Shown: positions 36,621 through 48,111, numbered from the stretch's first letter. The stretch is DNA of 64,000 nucleotides from Luzula sylvatica (GCA_946800325.1 OX326958.1:21960414-22024413); one strand, 5' to 3'. The notes: generated by a model not told the origin, from the letters alone. Translations and numbers: made by a program.

Positions 36621-36930
36621 CGTGCTTCTTCCGAGTCGTTTATGTTTTCTTTTGTGTGCTGAAATTAGAGTTTTTATTTCGAAATTAGGGTTATTTTTCC
36701 AGAAATTAGTGTTTATTTGCTGAAATTAGGGCTTTTTTATCCTAATTTGCTGAAATTTGGGTTTTTTGTGCACAAATTAGAGTTTTTTTTTTCGAAATTA
36801 GGGTTTTTTGTGCTGAAATTAGTGTTTATTTGCTGAAATTAGGGTTATTTTTGCTGAAATTAGTGTTTATTTGCTGAAATTAGGGCTTTTACGAAATTAG
36901 GGGCTGAAATTAGGGTTTATCTGTAACTGT
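36365..36930 (+). other. 5'-UTR-like segment and repeats inside the CACTA element
   Basis: 36380-36555 has the look of a plant 5' UTR: CT-rich, with AAACCCTA and GCCGCCGAAGCC, ending TCTCTCAG|GTGACC like an exon-intron border. A (CT)n run follows at 36573-36616. Then about 14 degenerate copies of GCTGAAATTAGGGTTTTT run from 36658 to 36925. It may be the captured leader and first intron of a host gene; its source is unknown. Confidence 0.5.
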
Positions 36931-37078
36931 TCAGTAATTTGGGAACTCTTTGAATTCAATTCCTTTATAAACATGACTGAAATGATCTAAATTAGGTGTT
37001 AATTACTAAAATTCTCTACTTTGTTTCGATTTCCCACAAATTCAAAGTAATTTCTCATAATATTTTCAATCTTTGCAG

Positions 37079-37735
37079 ATTGGGGAGGAGCTTTTGTGGG
37101 AGTTATTCGTGCAAGCTGGACCTGTTGGCAAATTATTTATCTACTTATGTATCTATTTACAACATGATTTTATTTTATATTTAATTTTTGCAGTGAATGT
37201 ATATGTCCCAAAAGATAGGGTTACGAATCTTCACCAAGGATACGGCTTCGTTGAATTTCGCAGCGAAGAAGACGCAGACTATGTTGTAATCTTTTGGGCA
37301 ATTTTGTAATCTTTACGAATCTTCACCAAGGTTAGATTAATAATTATTAAGTATTTTGTAATCTTTACGGACAATTTTGTAATTTCTTTTGTTTATTTAG
37401 GCTTCGCAAGATAAGAAGACTTTAGATGTAGGAGCAAATCTCTTTATCGGCAATCTCGACACTGTGTGTACTTTTAGGCTTAAAATTAAAAACTAAAATT
37501 GCGTAAAATATTTTTAAAATTAATTTTAATATTTTTAATTTCGAAAACAGGACGTGGACGAGAAGCTTCTCTACGACACGTTCAGTGCATTCGGTGTAAT
37601 CGTAACGAATCCCAAGGTATACAAATTATAAAATAATCCAAAATGTACAATTTCACTTATAACCCTACATATACTAAAAATATTGTGAATACCCCTACGA
37701 AATATTTTCTAGATAATGAGAGATCCAAAGAAATG
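37079..37735 (+). pseudogene. Captured fragment of SF3B4 (SAP49), RRM1-RRM2
   Basis: Exon-like pieces are 37079-37127, 37194-37285, 37401-37463, 37551-37616 and 37713-37735. They encode [65 protein letters not shown] and IMRDP. These motifs are those of splicing factor 3b subunit 4, which contacts pre-mRNA near the branch site. Introns are retained, so capture was at DNA level. The exon completing RRM1 is missing, the first donor is GC rather than GT, and a TGA at 37734-37736 follows IMRDPKK. The fragment cannot make a working SF3B4 and is best called a transduplicate. Confidence 0.88.
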
Positions 37736-37736
37736 A

Positions 37737-38239
37737 TATACTAGAGATCGAGCGCAGCAGGGTCATCACCGAGGAAGTAAAGATCGAGCGCAGCAGGGTC
37801 ACAAGGAGAAAGAAACTGGTACTGTACCGGTGGATATACTAGACACGAGTGATAAATATGCATTCTATCTTGACGTTCCGGGCCTCTCCAAAACGGATAT
37901 TCAGGTACGATAATAATCAATTAATTAATCTCAAAATTCGATAACAAACTAGTTAAAATTTGTGATTTTGTGAAGGTGACATTGGAGGAAGGGAAATTAT
38001 TGGTGATAAAGAGCAATGCGAAGAGGAAACGAGAAGAAGAAGAAGAAGAGGGATGCAAGTATCTGAGGTTAGAAAGGCGAGGACCACTGAAATTCCTGAA
38101 GAAATTCAGGTTATCAGCAGAGGATGCCAACGTCGATATGATTTCAGCCCAATGCGAGAATGGTGTTTTGGTGGTAACCGTGCCGAAGCTACCTCCGCCT
38201 GAGAAGAAGACCAAGTCTATTCAAGTGAAAGTTGCTTGA
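37737..38239 (+). pseudogene. Captured class III small heat-shock protein (HSP20) fragment
   Basis: Two exons, 37737-37904 and 37976-38239, are joined by a 71-bp GT-AG intron. They encode the alpha-crystallin domain of a class III cytosolic/nuclear s[53 protein letters not shown] and [19 protein letters not shown], ending at a natural stop. The native N-terminal arm is absent. Upstream, in the same frame, lies a duplicated DRAQQGH segment (GATCGAGCGCAGCAGGGTCA twice) and, one TGA earlier, the SF3B4 exon. The domain itself is open throughout. The parent gene would encode an ATP-independent holdase. Expression of this copy is unknown. Confidence 0.88.
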
Positions 38240-39211
38240 GTTGAGACAGAGAGATGGTGGTATTTTTTAAAATGATGTAGAAATTTTTTGTTGTTGATTA
38301 TGTATGATTTAGATAGTATTATTGTGAATTATGTAATTTATTATTATTGTGGATTATATTTGTGTTATTTCGATTTAGTTTATGATGATTTAAGGTTTGA
38401 TGTGTCAATTTGTGTGATTGTGTTTTGATTATATTTTATGATTATTTTAAATTCATCAAATATTTTTAATTTAATTTTAGAAAATTAATTGAATAATTAA
38501 AAAAAAATTGAAAAAAAAACGTTTTAGTGGGGGTACCGCCGGTGAAGGAAAGTACCGCCAGTGAAAGTCTGCTAAAAATACCGCCGGTGAAAGTATAATA
38601 CCGCCGGTGAAAATAAAAAAACCGCCGCTAAAAATACCGCCGGTGAAAATATTATTCCGGTTCACTTTTTCAGTGGCGGAAAATGCACCGCCGGTAAAAA
38701 AAACACATACCACCGGTGAAAGTGTTCAGCGGCGGTACCGCCGGCGAAACTCATTTTCAGCGGCCGGATATCTGCAGCGGTTTTTTAGCGGCGGTTTTCC
38801 GACTTTTAGCGGCGGTTTTTTCCCGTCGGTGATAGTGCTGTTTCTAGTAGTGACCTCACCGTGGATACGAGTAGATGAATCATACGTTTGATTCTAGATT
38901 GTAGTCGAATCGGAGAAGCAAACGAGAGAGGTTGGGGAAACAACCGGAGTTGAAACTCGCGGTTGTATACGACAACAAAGACGCAAGTACGCGTGGTATG
39001 GGACACGCATAGAAGGCGACAAGAAAATCGGAGATAAGCAAATAGGCCTGTTCAACCCTTCGAGCATGATTAATTTCACGCGGTATGTGTCTTGAACTTC
39101 TATTTGCATCGTACTTTTAGAAAGGTGGAGTGGTCTTGGGGACTAAGGTAGTTCGGACTCGGGGGCCTCTAATCCGCTGCACGGGGATCCGGGTACATCG
39201 CTACCCAACAG

Positions 39212-39223
39212 TGGTATCAGAGC
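39212..39223 (+). other. Retrotransposon primer-binding site (tRNA-Met type)
   Basis: TGGTATCAGAGC is complementary to the 3' end of plant initiator tRNA-Met and is the standard primer site of many plant LTR retrotransposons. It sits one base after an LTR-like end in CA at 39210, which fixes the element's orientation as plus. Confidence 0.85.
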
Positions 39224-39477
39224 GATCGCTACCAATTCGAAAGTCGAATCATAGTCGTATAATATTTATACGCACGGGTTTGCAAAACATGCACCCGTTT
39301 GCATAAAATTGATGATTGAAATGAGATTTTCGATTAAAATCACAAGTGAATTCACTAGAGATCTGTCATATGATGACTGCGAATATCTAGGAATGATCGT
39401 GAAAAGAATTTCATGAACGATCGTTTTGGAAACGATGAAAACAGAATCAAAATACGGGTAGAATAGGCAAACCGTGA

Positions 39478-39735
39478 CTGGTGCGTTGTGACGGAAGGGT
39501 ACTTTGCGTGATGGAGCCGTGCTTGCGTGGTGACGGAACAATGTACAATGGTTGTACGCGTGGGTGCGTCGTGACGGAGCAGGGCTTGCGTCACGACGCT
39601 TGGTCTTTGGACAAATTCGGTGTTTGTCTGCCACGACGGAGGACACCTTGCATCATGACGGACTAGTACCCAGGACTTGTAAAGTGTTACACGAGTCTGT
39701 GCATCATGACGCACCATATGGCGCATCATGACGGA
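39478..39735. repeat. Array of GCGTCATGACGC-like palindromes (right)
   Basis: GTGCGTTGTGACGG, TGCGTCGTGACGG, GCGTCACGACGC, GCATCATGACGC and related motifs recur every 25-60 bases. They belong to the same family as 35420-35715 but lie internal to the primer site. Confidence 0.75.
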
Positions 39736-39865
39736 AGTGCCCTTGGTTTCCATATTTATTTTTTGACTACACACTTTGAAAATTTGTATTCCTTGCATCA
39801 ATTTATTTCATATATTTTAGTAATCATGTAAGATATCTAGATAGCATATTCGCATGCTAATATGA

Positions 39866-40700
39866 AAACACGTTATTTGAATCGTTATGTAGTACAAGGT
39901 ACGATATTTTACAACATTCCTGGGTACTAGTCCGTGAGAGCGTTAAAAGATGAAAACATGTAAAATGTCGTCTACATGATTTGCATGCTAACATGATTCG
40001 ATCCAAACCATCTCAAAAACACGTTATTTCGACTCCTCAGAGCGTTCAAAGATTGTTGTGAATCGAAAAAAAAACTTTATTAGTGTTTGTAAAATTTGGT
40101 GAAAAGTTATGTAGCAAAAGATACGATACAAATGATCTAAAAACACGTTCTTTAAACTCTTCAAATCGTAAAAAGATTGCTATGAATAGAAAAGAAAACT
40201 TTATTAGTGTTTGTATAATTTGGTGAAAAGTTACGTAGTAATAGATTCGATCCAAACCATCTCAAAAACACGTTATTTGGACTCCTCAGAGTGTTAAAAG
40301 ATTGTTATGAATAGAAAAACATACTTTCTTAGTGTTTATAAAATTTGGTGAAAAATTATGTAGTAAAAGATACGATACAAAAGATCTAAAAACACGTTAT
40401 TTGGACTGCTCAAAGCGTAAAAAGATTGATATGAATGGAAAAGAAAACTTTATTAGTGTTTGTACAATTTGGTGAAAAGTTACATAGTAAGAGATTCGAT
40501 CCAAACCATCTAAAAAACACGTTATTCGGACTCCTCGGAACGTTAAAAGATTGTTATGAAACGAAAAACAAACTTTCTTAGTGTTTGTAAAATTTGGTGA
40601 AAAATGATGTACGATACGAATGATCTAAAAACACTTTATTTGAACTCCTCAACGCGTAAAAAGATTGCTATGAATTGAAGAGAAACTTTCTTAGTGTTCG
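39866..40700 (+). repeat. Satellite array B, about 7 copies of a 123-bp unit, inverted relative to A
   Basis: AACACGTTATTTGGACTCC or a variant recurs near 39868, 40019, 40142, 40267, 40391, 40516 and 40630. Shared blocks with the reverse complement of array A include AAGATTGTTATGA, TTTGTAAAATTTGGTGAAAAGT and GATACGATACAAA. The copies are more uniform than in array A. Confidence 0.88.
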
Positions 40701-41116
40701 TACAAATATTGTAACTAAATGAGTCCTATAAATAATACGTTCTAATGAATACAAGACACGAAATATAAATATAATTTGCTTCACCATATAAGGTGTTTAA
40801 CGGACTTCGGGTCTATCAATTTCACTTTCTTATGTGATTTTCGTCATGGTCAATAATTCTAGTTGTCGACATTCCACAATTGATTTAATTCATATCCTCA
40901 TTTTTATTGATTATAAATTGAAAACACAAACATGCCAACTTTTGCAATAAATATAGTTTTATTTTGGTTCCATCTTCTTCTAGTAGAAACATTATTGTGA
41001 TATTTCATTATTATCAACAATTTCAATGTTGTTTGGTACATGAACCTTTTTCAAAGGTTATATATGTATTTATAACAAATCTACTAATTGATTTTTCATT
41101 ATTATATTAAAAAAGA
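40701..41116. other. Intergenic DNA
   Basis: AT-rich with no gene seen. Confidence 0.5.
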
Positions 41117-41359
41117 GGGGAGTTCTATCATATATCTTTTTTTGTTTATGATACACCACTTTTCAAGGATATTTTGAGTAATTATCAATTAATTAGTATT
41201 TAAAGTAAATTTTCAAGTATATTTATTAATAAATGATAGGCTAAATAGGAAATTTGAATTGTTCACGAAAGAACAAATATTCATACAAAATAAAATTTAT
41301 GACACACCCTTCTAAATACCCAAAATACCCTTTTAAAATGGTGTATGATAGAACTCCCC
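41117..41359. mobile_element. Small MITE, 243 bp
   Basis: GGGGAGTTCTATCATATATC at the left pairs with GTGTATGATAGAACTCCCC at the right. TAAAAAA-like sequence flanks both sides and may be a target duplication. A partial relative (GGCTTCTATCATACACCC, then ATTTGGAGTAATTATC) lies at about 56727-56800. No coding capacity. Confidence 0.75.
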
Positions 41360-41932
41360 TAAAAAAATATATATATTATTAGAAGTATTAACAACTTTTG
41401 TTATGCCAACTTGTTATCATGTTTTTTTTTTAATTCTTTGGATTTCTAATATAAAAAGTGATTGGTCGATCATGCTTCAGGCTTATATCAAATTTAAAAT
41501 TATCAAATGATATCATACTACAAATATGAACATTTTAGACTGAAATTTTTTATTTATTCATTATCTTTTGTAATGATGAATGCATCCAATCAACGATTTG
41601 CAATTTTGTGCAAATAATTCATTTATCAACACAAAATTAAAAAAATGTGAAAATTTTATTTTGTCATGAAATAACACGACAAAATTAAAAAAATGTGAAA
41701 ATTTTATTTTGTCATGAAAGAACACGGAAACTCTGTCATGAAAGAACACGGAAACTCAGGCCATTTCATCTTCATTTTCCAACATCTCATTCAACATATG
41801 TACTCAAATACTTACTATGATCAAACCAAAATTTTCTACATGTACATTCTAAAATACCAACTATAATCTCAACAACTTATTACCCCTCCACACACAAACA
41901 AATAACATGTATACAAAACCAAATTAATAACA
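41360..41932. other. 3' flank of the GH43 gene
   Basis: Contains a local duplication of AAAATTAAAAAAATGTGAAAATTTTATTTTGTCATGAA at about 41634-41730. Otherwise AT-rich and probably partly 3' UTR of the minus-strand GH43. Confidence 0.5.
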
Positions 41933-43393
41933 TCACAAACTCAAAGAATCCCTCCATTCACCCGGTAATCTCCACCTTTTATGCCAATAAATCGATACCC
42001 TAGGCCACAAAGGGAACCCAAAACTATACTCCAACGGTTCATCCGAAACTCCCCCTATCATTAACGGCAACCAAACATATCTAGAATTCTTCAAATTCGC
42101 GGGATTCCACCGATCCGCCATGAAAATGAAAAAACCGGGTAAATCTTTAACGGGCAAAACAAACGTACTCTGCGAAAAATAAGTCGTTTCGCGAAATATT
42201 TCGTTTCCACCCATACAAGGATTCCCCAAGGTTTCCCACGGCCCCATAATCGACTCTGACGCGTGGGCCATCGCGCTATTCGGTGCCCAACCAGTACAAC
42301 CAGAAGAAACCATATAATAAACACCGTTAAATTTGAACAAAGCGGGCGCTTCTCTATGCTTTCTGATAAAAATCCTTTTCGTCACCCTCGTCACGTTTAA
42401 ATAATCGTTCGTGAGTGGACTTATATGCAATTCGGTATTATCTTCTGAGGAGTATATTAAATATGCTTTTTCATCGTCGTCTCTGAATATAGTCATGTCG
42501 CGACTTTCGAAATTATTTGGACGAAAACTATATAAATATTCAAAAGGACCGTTAGGGTTTGGACTCGCGGCGACTCCTACGGAGGCTTTGGAATAATTCG
42601 CGTTGTCTATATGCATCCACATTATGTATTTTTGGGTCTTTTCGTTGAATATTACTTTGGGACGTTCTAGAACGTTGGATTTGTGGAGATCATGAGTTTC
42701 GTCCTTTTCTTCGCCTTTGAGAACTATTCCTTCGTTTGTCCATGAATTTAAGTCCTTTGATGAATAACAACTTACTCCAATTATGTCCACCTATTTTTTA
42801 TTAAAAAGAAATTAATCTATATTTTATTTATACAATTAAATATTATTTGAGCTTACTCTAGCAGCAGCATTTTGGTGAGCCAAATAAGTGGGCCCATCTT
42901 TATTCTCACCATACCAATAATAAGTTTTAGTTTTTTCATCGTATAAAATCCCTCCACCATGAGCTTGAATCGGGTTTCCATCAGTATCCAACCAAACCCT
43001 ACCTGGATAAAAATACCCTTTTTCACTATCGTTCTCGATTTTAGGATTTATAAAATTCTGCTCTGGAAATAACAAGGTATGAACATCTGAAGATTCGTCC
43101 AAGAATTCATCCAGAATTGTTGGGGGTTTTTTGGGCCCTTTTCGTCTTACTGCTCGAGGGTTTCTCCTGCTCCTGCCAGGTGTCACGCGAAACGGCTCCT
43201 CTTCTACTGATTCAAGCTCTTTCGTGAGTGAATAATTAGGGTTTGTGTATAATTGAGTTTCTTCTTTGGGGGTTGTTTGGATTTGGGTTAGGGTGTAGAG
43301 ATGGATTAGGAGTAAAGAGCCGATTAGAGTCCATATGATTATGGTTAAAGAACATTTCTTTCCTGATTTGTGGTGCTTGTTTCGAAATCTCAT
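41933..43393 (-). CDS. Golgi-type GH43 glycosidase (exo-beta-1,3-galactosidase family), 464 aa
   Basis: Two exons on the minus strand: 43393-42857 (179 codons) and 42790-41933 (285 codons plus stop), joined in phase across a GT-AG intron. Residues 1-14 are basic and residues about 15-36 (SLTIIIWTLIGSLLLIHLY) form a single membrane anchor, giving a type II Golgi protein. A Pro/Arg-rich stem follows. The catalytic five-bladed propeller starts near residue 140 (GNPIQAHGGGILYDEKTKTY) and runs to the C-terminus, with VLERPKVIFNEKT, YMVSSGCTGW and NPCMGG. The Arabidopsis homologues At5g67540 and At3g49880 are, to my knowledge, Golgi exo-beta-1,3-galactosidases acting on arabinogalactan glycans. The frame is intact and length is normal for the family. 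Catalytic residues were not assigned one by one. Confidence 0.92.
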
Positions 43394-43414
43394 TTGGATT
43401 TAGTGAATTGGAGC

Positions 43415-43788
43415 CTGCATTTATTAGGAATTGAGTAAATTAGCAAAATGGAGATTATACCAACAATTCATACAAGATGGGAAAAGGAAATGTTAGATCT
43501 GATTTGGGAATTTAGCAGACAAATTCAACAAATTATATTCTAAGATGGAAACATGAACTCAATTGTACATTTTCCAAGAGAAAAAGAACCCAATTTTACT
43601 CTTACTTGTCACCCAATCTACAAATTTTAGAGAGTTGGTAACTCACAATAGAAGTAATAATCAAGTCATTGAAATTTCATCACCTAGATCTATCGATTAA
43701 AACTAAAATACATTTGAAATAGATCAAAGTATTCAACAAATTGACTAAATCTGAAACGAAGCATGAAAAAAGAAAAAGAATAAATTAC
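43415..43788 (-). other. Probable 5' UTR intron of the GH43 gene
   Basis: On the minus strand CTCATCAG|GTAATTTATTC (intron start at 43788) and AATAAATGCAG|GCTCC (intron end at 43415) give a good donor and acceptor. Twenty-one bases of leader then precede the ATG. Leader introns of this size are common in plant genes. Confidence 0.5.
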
Positions 43789-43799
43789 CTGATGAGATT

Positions 43800-46382
43800 C
43801 ACAAACTGAAATTCTAAAATCGACCATTAAAAACCTCCAAATTAACACAAATCCAAAAACGTTCAGCAATAATACAGTAAACTTCCACTAGTTAGACAAG
43901 GTTACTGCTCCAAAAATATCTAGAAGAATCTCCTCTCGATATATAATCTGTCTTTGTTGCCAAATTGTAAAATTCACAAGTTCAGTTTGAGCAAAAAAAA
44001 TCATGCGGTTTCCTTCTTCTGGAAAGGTTATCAGTCGTTTTTATTCTAGGAGGGGATATTTGTTGTTTCTTTTTGGAGAATGTCTACAAGACCCCTGCTT
44101 TCTGGCCACATTGCAAAAAACACCCTTTTATTCTTGTAAATTGTAAACATAACCTTTAATCTTATGAAATTAACAAATTCATAAAATCATAGATTAACTT
44201 AACTTTCATGTTCACTAGAGGTTACCTCCCTCCGTTTTGGTTAAGACTAAATTATATTTAACATTTTAAGGATATGTTATATATATATGAAATTATATTA
44301 GAAATACAGAAGAAATATGTTTATTATATTCATGTCATTGTCGTATATAGTTTTATAGTTATAAAGACTTTATTGAATTAAATTTTGTACTTATTTTCTG
44401 TACTTAGGAAAAACAAATTTGTTACAGAACACATTTTATGAATTAATTTGGTAATTATAATCTTTGGAAGCAACTTGAGAAACAAAAAAGTTGTAATTAT
44501 CATTCCAACATAATTTCGAGCAAATTTATCGCGAAAGTTTCATATACTCATATGTGTGTATACAAATTTCAATATATCACATATTCCCCTTCAAAATATG
44601 AAAAATCATAAATAACGTAACAAAATATCATAAATATTACTAATAAGGACTTTTCAAATATTTTAACTATTAATATTTGTTACAAGTATTGTTTTTTTAT
44701 AAATTAATATTACAAAAACCATTTGTATTGTAAGTTTTTTAAAATAATTTGATTAAAATAAATGTGCTGTAATAAACAATACAAGTTAAATGTTTGATAA
44801 CTCGTGATATTAGTTCACTTGATTTGTAACAATATTTTTTGAAATAACTGTTGTGTTGGCATTTTGTTAAAAAAACTTAACACATATGTATGAATATTAT
44901 TTAGGGCAAAGTTGTTTCCCTTCTTCATCAAACAATCAAGATCTTCAGATTTCAATTGATTAATTAAAGTTCTTAACTATCATTTGAGACCAATTAGATA
45001 GTCATATGACTATTGAATATTATTAATATAGCATCTTATTCTGAATGCCATGTGACATAAAATATGTTTATGATTGTTTTTAAAAAATATATATTAATAC
45101 TATTTCATACTACAAATATTAACATATTGAATAATTTTTCAATGTGAACGTTTTTTTTTTTTTTTTGAAAAAGTTTGTAAAAAATATTTTATGGCGTTGA
45201 ATTTTTTGTCAATTGTACTTAGATTTACTATTATGACTATAAGGAATTAGTTTCATATTTCTTAGTTGGTTAATTCTAGCTATGCGTTTTTTTAATCACA
45301 ATTTAAGTTAACAAAAAGTATCGATTGTACTTAGATCTACTATATATGACTATAGGGCATTAGTTTCTCATTTCATAGTTGGTCAATTCTAGTTAGTCGT
45401 TTTCAATTATAATTTAAAATTAGCAAAAATTATTACAAAAATACTTGTTTTCCTGAAGATTTGAACTCATTCAACCTAAAATAGCCAGAACTTTTACAAC
45501 TTGTTACAAATGATCATACAAAATATATGTATATTAAATGATCTAATATAATATTAATGTGTGAATCAACATCACAAAATTTAATGGTCAATAATCGTGA
45601 ATAATCATGATGATGTGATTTTATGAGGAACATCCAAGATAAATGCAAAATAAGAATGGATAAATCGCTATTGTTATAATTAATTAAGACATCATAATTA
45701 AAACACATATTCCCCCCCTAAAATAAATGTTTTCCAAAATCATCACCATTACATGTCATAGTTAATGAATATAAATATTAGAATAAACTTGTGCGGATGA
45801 AATGATAGGTTAAAAACACACACAAAAAATAATAATATTTTTTGAAGGAGGTTCGACAAATAGTCGAGACCTCAAATATATTTCATGAAGTCAAGCGTTA
45901 CATTTTACAATAATTTGGAGGGAACATAGAATTACACGCACTATTTCTATCCTTCCCATAATCATAGATATAAACACATTTGTAGACTACTTACAGGGAG
46001 ACACGAGTTGAGAATCACAAAAAAAAAAAAAAAAATGAAGACGTCAAAATTACATAAGACTTAATAATTCAAGAATCAAATTAGACTTATCTTTTTGAAT
46101 TCTTAAAAAAATCAGGGGTCTTGACAAGTTATATCTCCATTCTTTTAATTTTGCTTTGAGGTGGGGTTGAAACTTAGGTGGAGATCTGTCTGTGTCGGAC
46201 TCATCACATGTGGCTGGATTGTTATCGAAGACTAATCCCACTCTCTCTCCGAGAATTTCATGTTACCGTCACAATAAACCTTTGATAGAAACGCCAACCT
46301 TGCTATTTGAAAATAAATAAATAAATAAAAAAGCAACAACCCAAATTCGAAAGTAAACAATCAAAAGAATCTGAAACATATT
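43800..46382. other. Intergenic DNA with old repeats
   Basis: No gene. About 45208-45430 contains a duplicated segment of roughly 110 bases (GTACTTAGAT, ACTATA, TTAGTTTC, CAATTCTAG motifs). The stretch 45540-45680 (AATCATGATGATGTGATTTTATGAGGAACATCC) belongs to the same dispersed family as the arms at 58975-61375. An A17 run lies at about 46020. A 63-codon minus-strand frame at 46050-46241 has protein-like composition (DNNPATCDESDTDRSPPKF) but no recognisable family. Confidence 0.45.
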
Positions 46383-47249
46383 ATTTCTAAGGGAAATTTT
46401 CAAAACACTCCCTATCTTTTTTGGATATTCTAAAAAACCTCCTATTTTTTTGGAAACTCCAAAAAATTCCCTCTACCAAACTTTTATTTTCAAATACCCC
46501 CCTATGGAGTTAAAATTAACTATGGATGGTGTTAAATATTTTTTTATGACCAAAATACCCTTCTTTTTTACATATTTAGTAATTAAAATAATATTTTTGT
46601 TATTTGTATTAATTTTAAAAAAGTCCTAATTTTTTTAGCTTATAATAATTTTTAAAAAATAATTATCATATGTTATATTTATATAATTTTAATATTCCAT
46701 ACATTATATATATTTGACTTTCATATTTTTTTACTGAAAAAATAACATAAAATAATAATAATATGAACAATAATATTAAAAAAACATCTTGCAAATATTA
46801 AAAAATTAAAATATCATGAATCTATTAAAAACATACATAAAAGAAGAATGAAAATAAAAATAAAATTAGATGTTTAAAGAAATATTTTTCTATCACTATA
46901 TTTTCAAGATGTTAGTTTTTCATGAATAATAAAAGAAATATTAAAATTATACAAACACAACATTTAATAATTTTATTTTTGTGAAATCATTATATGTTAA
47001 AAATTATTTATGAATTTTCTTAAAACTAATAAATCAATGAAAAAATAACAAAAATATACATATGAAAATAGAAGGGTATTTTGGTCAAATTTTTTTTAAC
47101 ACCATCCATGGTTAGATTTAACCCCTATAGGGGGGTATTTGAAAATAAAACTTTGGTAGAGGGTTTTTTTTGGAGTTTCCAAAAAGATAGGGGGTTTTTT
47201 AGAATATCCAAAAAAGATAGGGGTTTTTTTGAAAATTTCCCTATTTCTA
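46383..47249. mobile_element. Large fold-back element, exact 7-bp TSD
   Basis: The element is 46390-47242, starting AGGGAAATTTTCAAAA and ending with TTTTGAAAATTTCCCT. The arms are over 200 bases and contain ACTCCCTATCTTTTTTGGAT-type repeats. ATTTCTA is duplicated at 46383-46389 and 47243-47249. The interior (TTGCAAATATT, CATACATAAAAGAAGAATG) matches the relic inside both Helitrons. It shares design with 12786-13706, so two subfamilies of one fold-back type are present. Confidence 0.9.
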
Positions 47250-48111
47250 ATCTTTTGTGACCTATATGATTCAAAACCCAAATCAAAACAATCACGCTAA
47301 TGATTCTATCCGTCCCGTTCAAGAAATATTCTACCATGTCCATTTATTTTTGTACCACAATCGTGACGATATCATCATGTTATCATCATGAGTAATCAAG
47401 TCCTTAATTGCTAATTCTAATTAATGATTAATTAATATTAATTCTTGAATATTTTTATTAACTGTTAATTGATGGAAATTATAATTATACATTAAATTTT
47501 TATTAATTATGTGTTAATCGTAAATCCACATTGTTAATTAGAATGTCGGTTAAGAGTAGAGAGGTTATCATGACTCGAATCATTTCAATTACAATTTTTC
47601 TTTATGCCATAACAACTAATTAAATAACCGCGTTATAACATCTCTATAATGTGTAATAGCGACAATCACAAGTAAAACACAATACCACAATCAATTAAAT
47701 AACAACGGTTATATCGACGTAATATAAGAAATCACATGTAAATTACAATGAAAACACTACATGTATTATGCGTTTTTGTTTCTCCTTTCGGCTAGCAACG
47801 TGGAGATGCCTGATTGAAGGTGAGAAAAAAAAACAGCTAAAAGCTGGCTCTCCTTTATGGAAGGAAATGGAAATGTACATATATTGGTGAATGCTTTTGC
47901 ATCATGTATTTTGCATGTTGCATTCCTAAGCAAAAATATTGATGAGCTTTATAAATGGTTTCATACATCATTTATATGTTATTTTTTTTGAGTTCAACAT
48001 CATTTATATTTTAAAAGGAGAAGCACAATCTTGAAACCAGTTCATAAGTCTAAATGTGTTTTTCCAAATATATATCGGATGATATTACTAAATAAGTTAT
48101 TGGAGGAAACC
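47250..48111. other. Intergenic DNA upstream of the LINE
   Basis: AT-rich with no gene seen. Confidence 0.5.

Larger units (their letters stand above)
36000..38855. mobile_element. CACTA transposon with captured host-gene exons (Pack-CACTA)
   Basis: The element is 36003-38852 (2850 bp). The left end is CACTACTAGAAAACAGC and the right end is GCTGTTTCTAGTAGTG. ACC is duplicated at 36000-36002 and 38853-38855, the 3-bp duplication typical of CACTA elements. Subterminal regions (about 36020-36360 and 38520-38850) hold many copies of TACCGCCGGTGAAAG or its complement, presumably transposase-binding sites. There is no transposase, so it is non-autonomous. The interior carries exons from SF3B4 and a class III small heat-shock protein, both on the plus strand. 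It sits inside an LTR. Confidence 0.95.
35260..39210 (+). mobile_element. LTR remnant, split by a CACTA insertion
   Basis: The segment 38856-39210 ends in CTACCCAACA and is followed, after one base, by a tRNA-Met primer-binding site. That is the layout of a left LTR. Its upstream part lies before the CACTA insertion (to 36002) and includes a TATA-like ACATATAAATATG near 35804. The left boundary is uncertain and no TG start with target duplication could be fixed. No gag or pol frames follow, so the element is either a non-coding derivative or heavily deleted. Its right LTR is not seen in the window. Confidence 0.55.
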
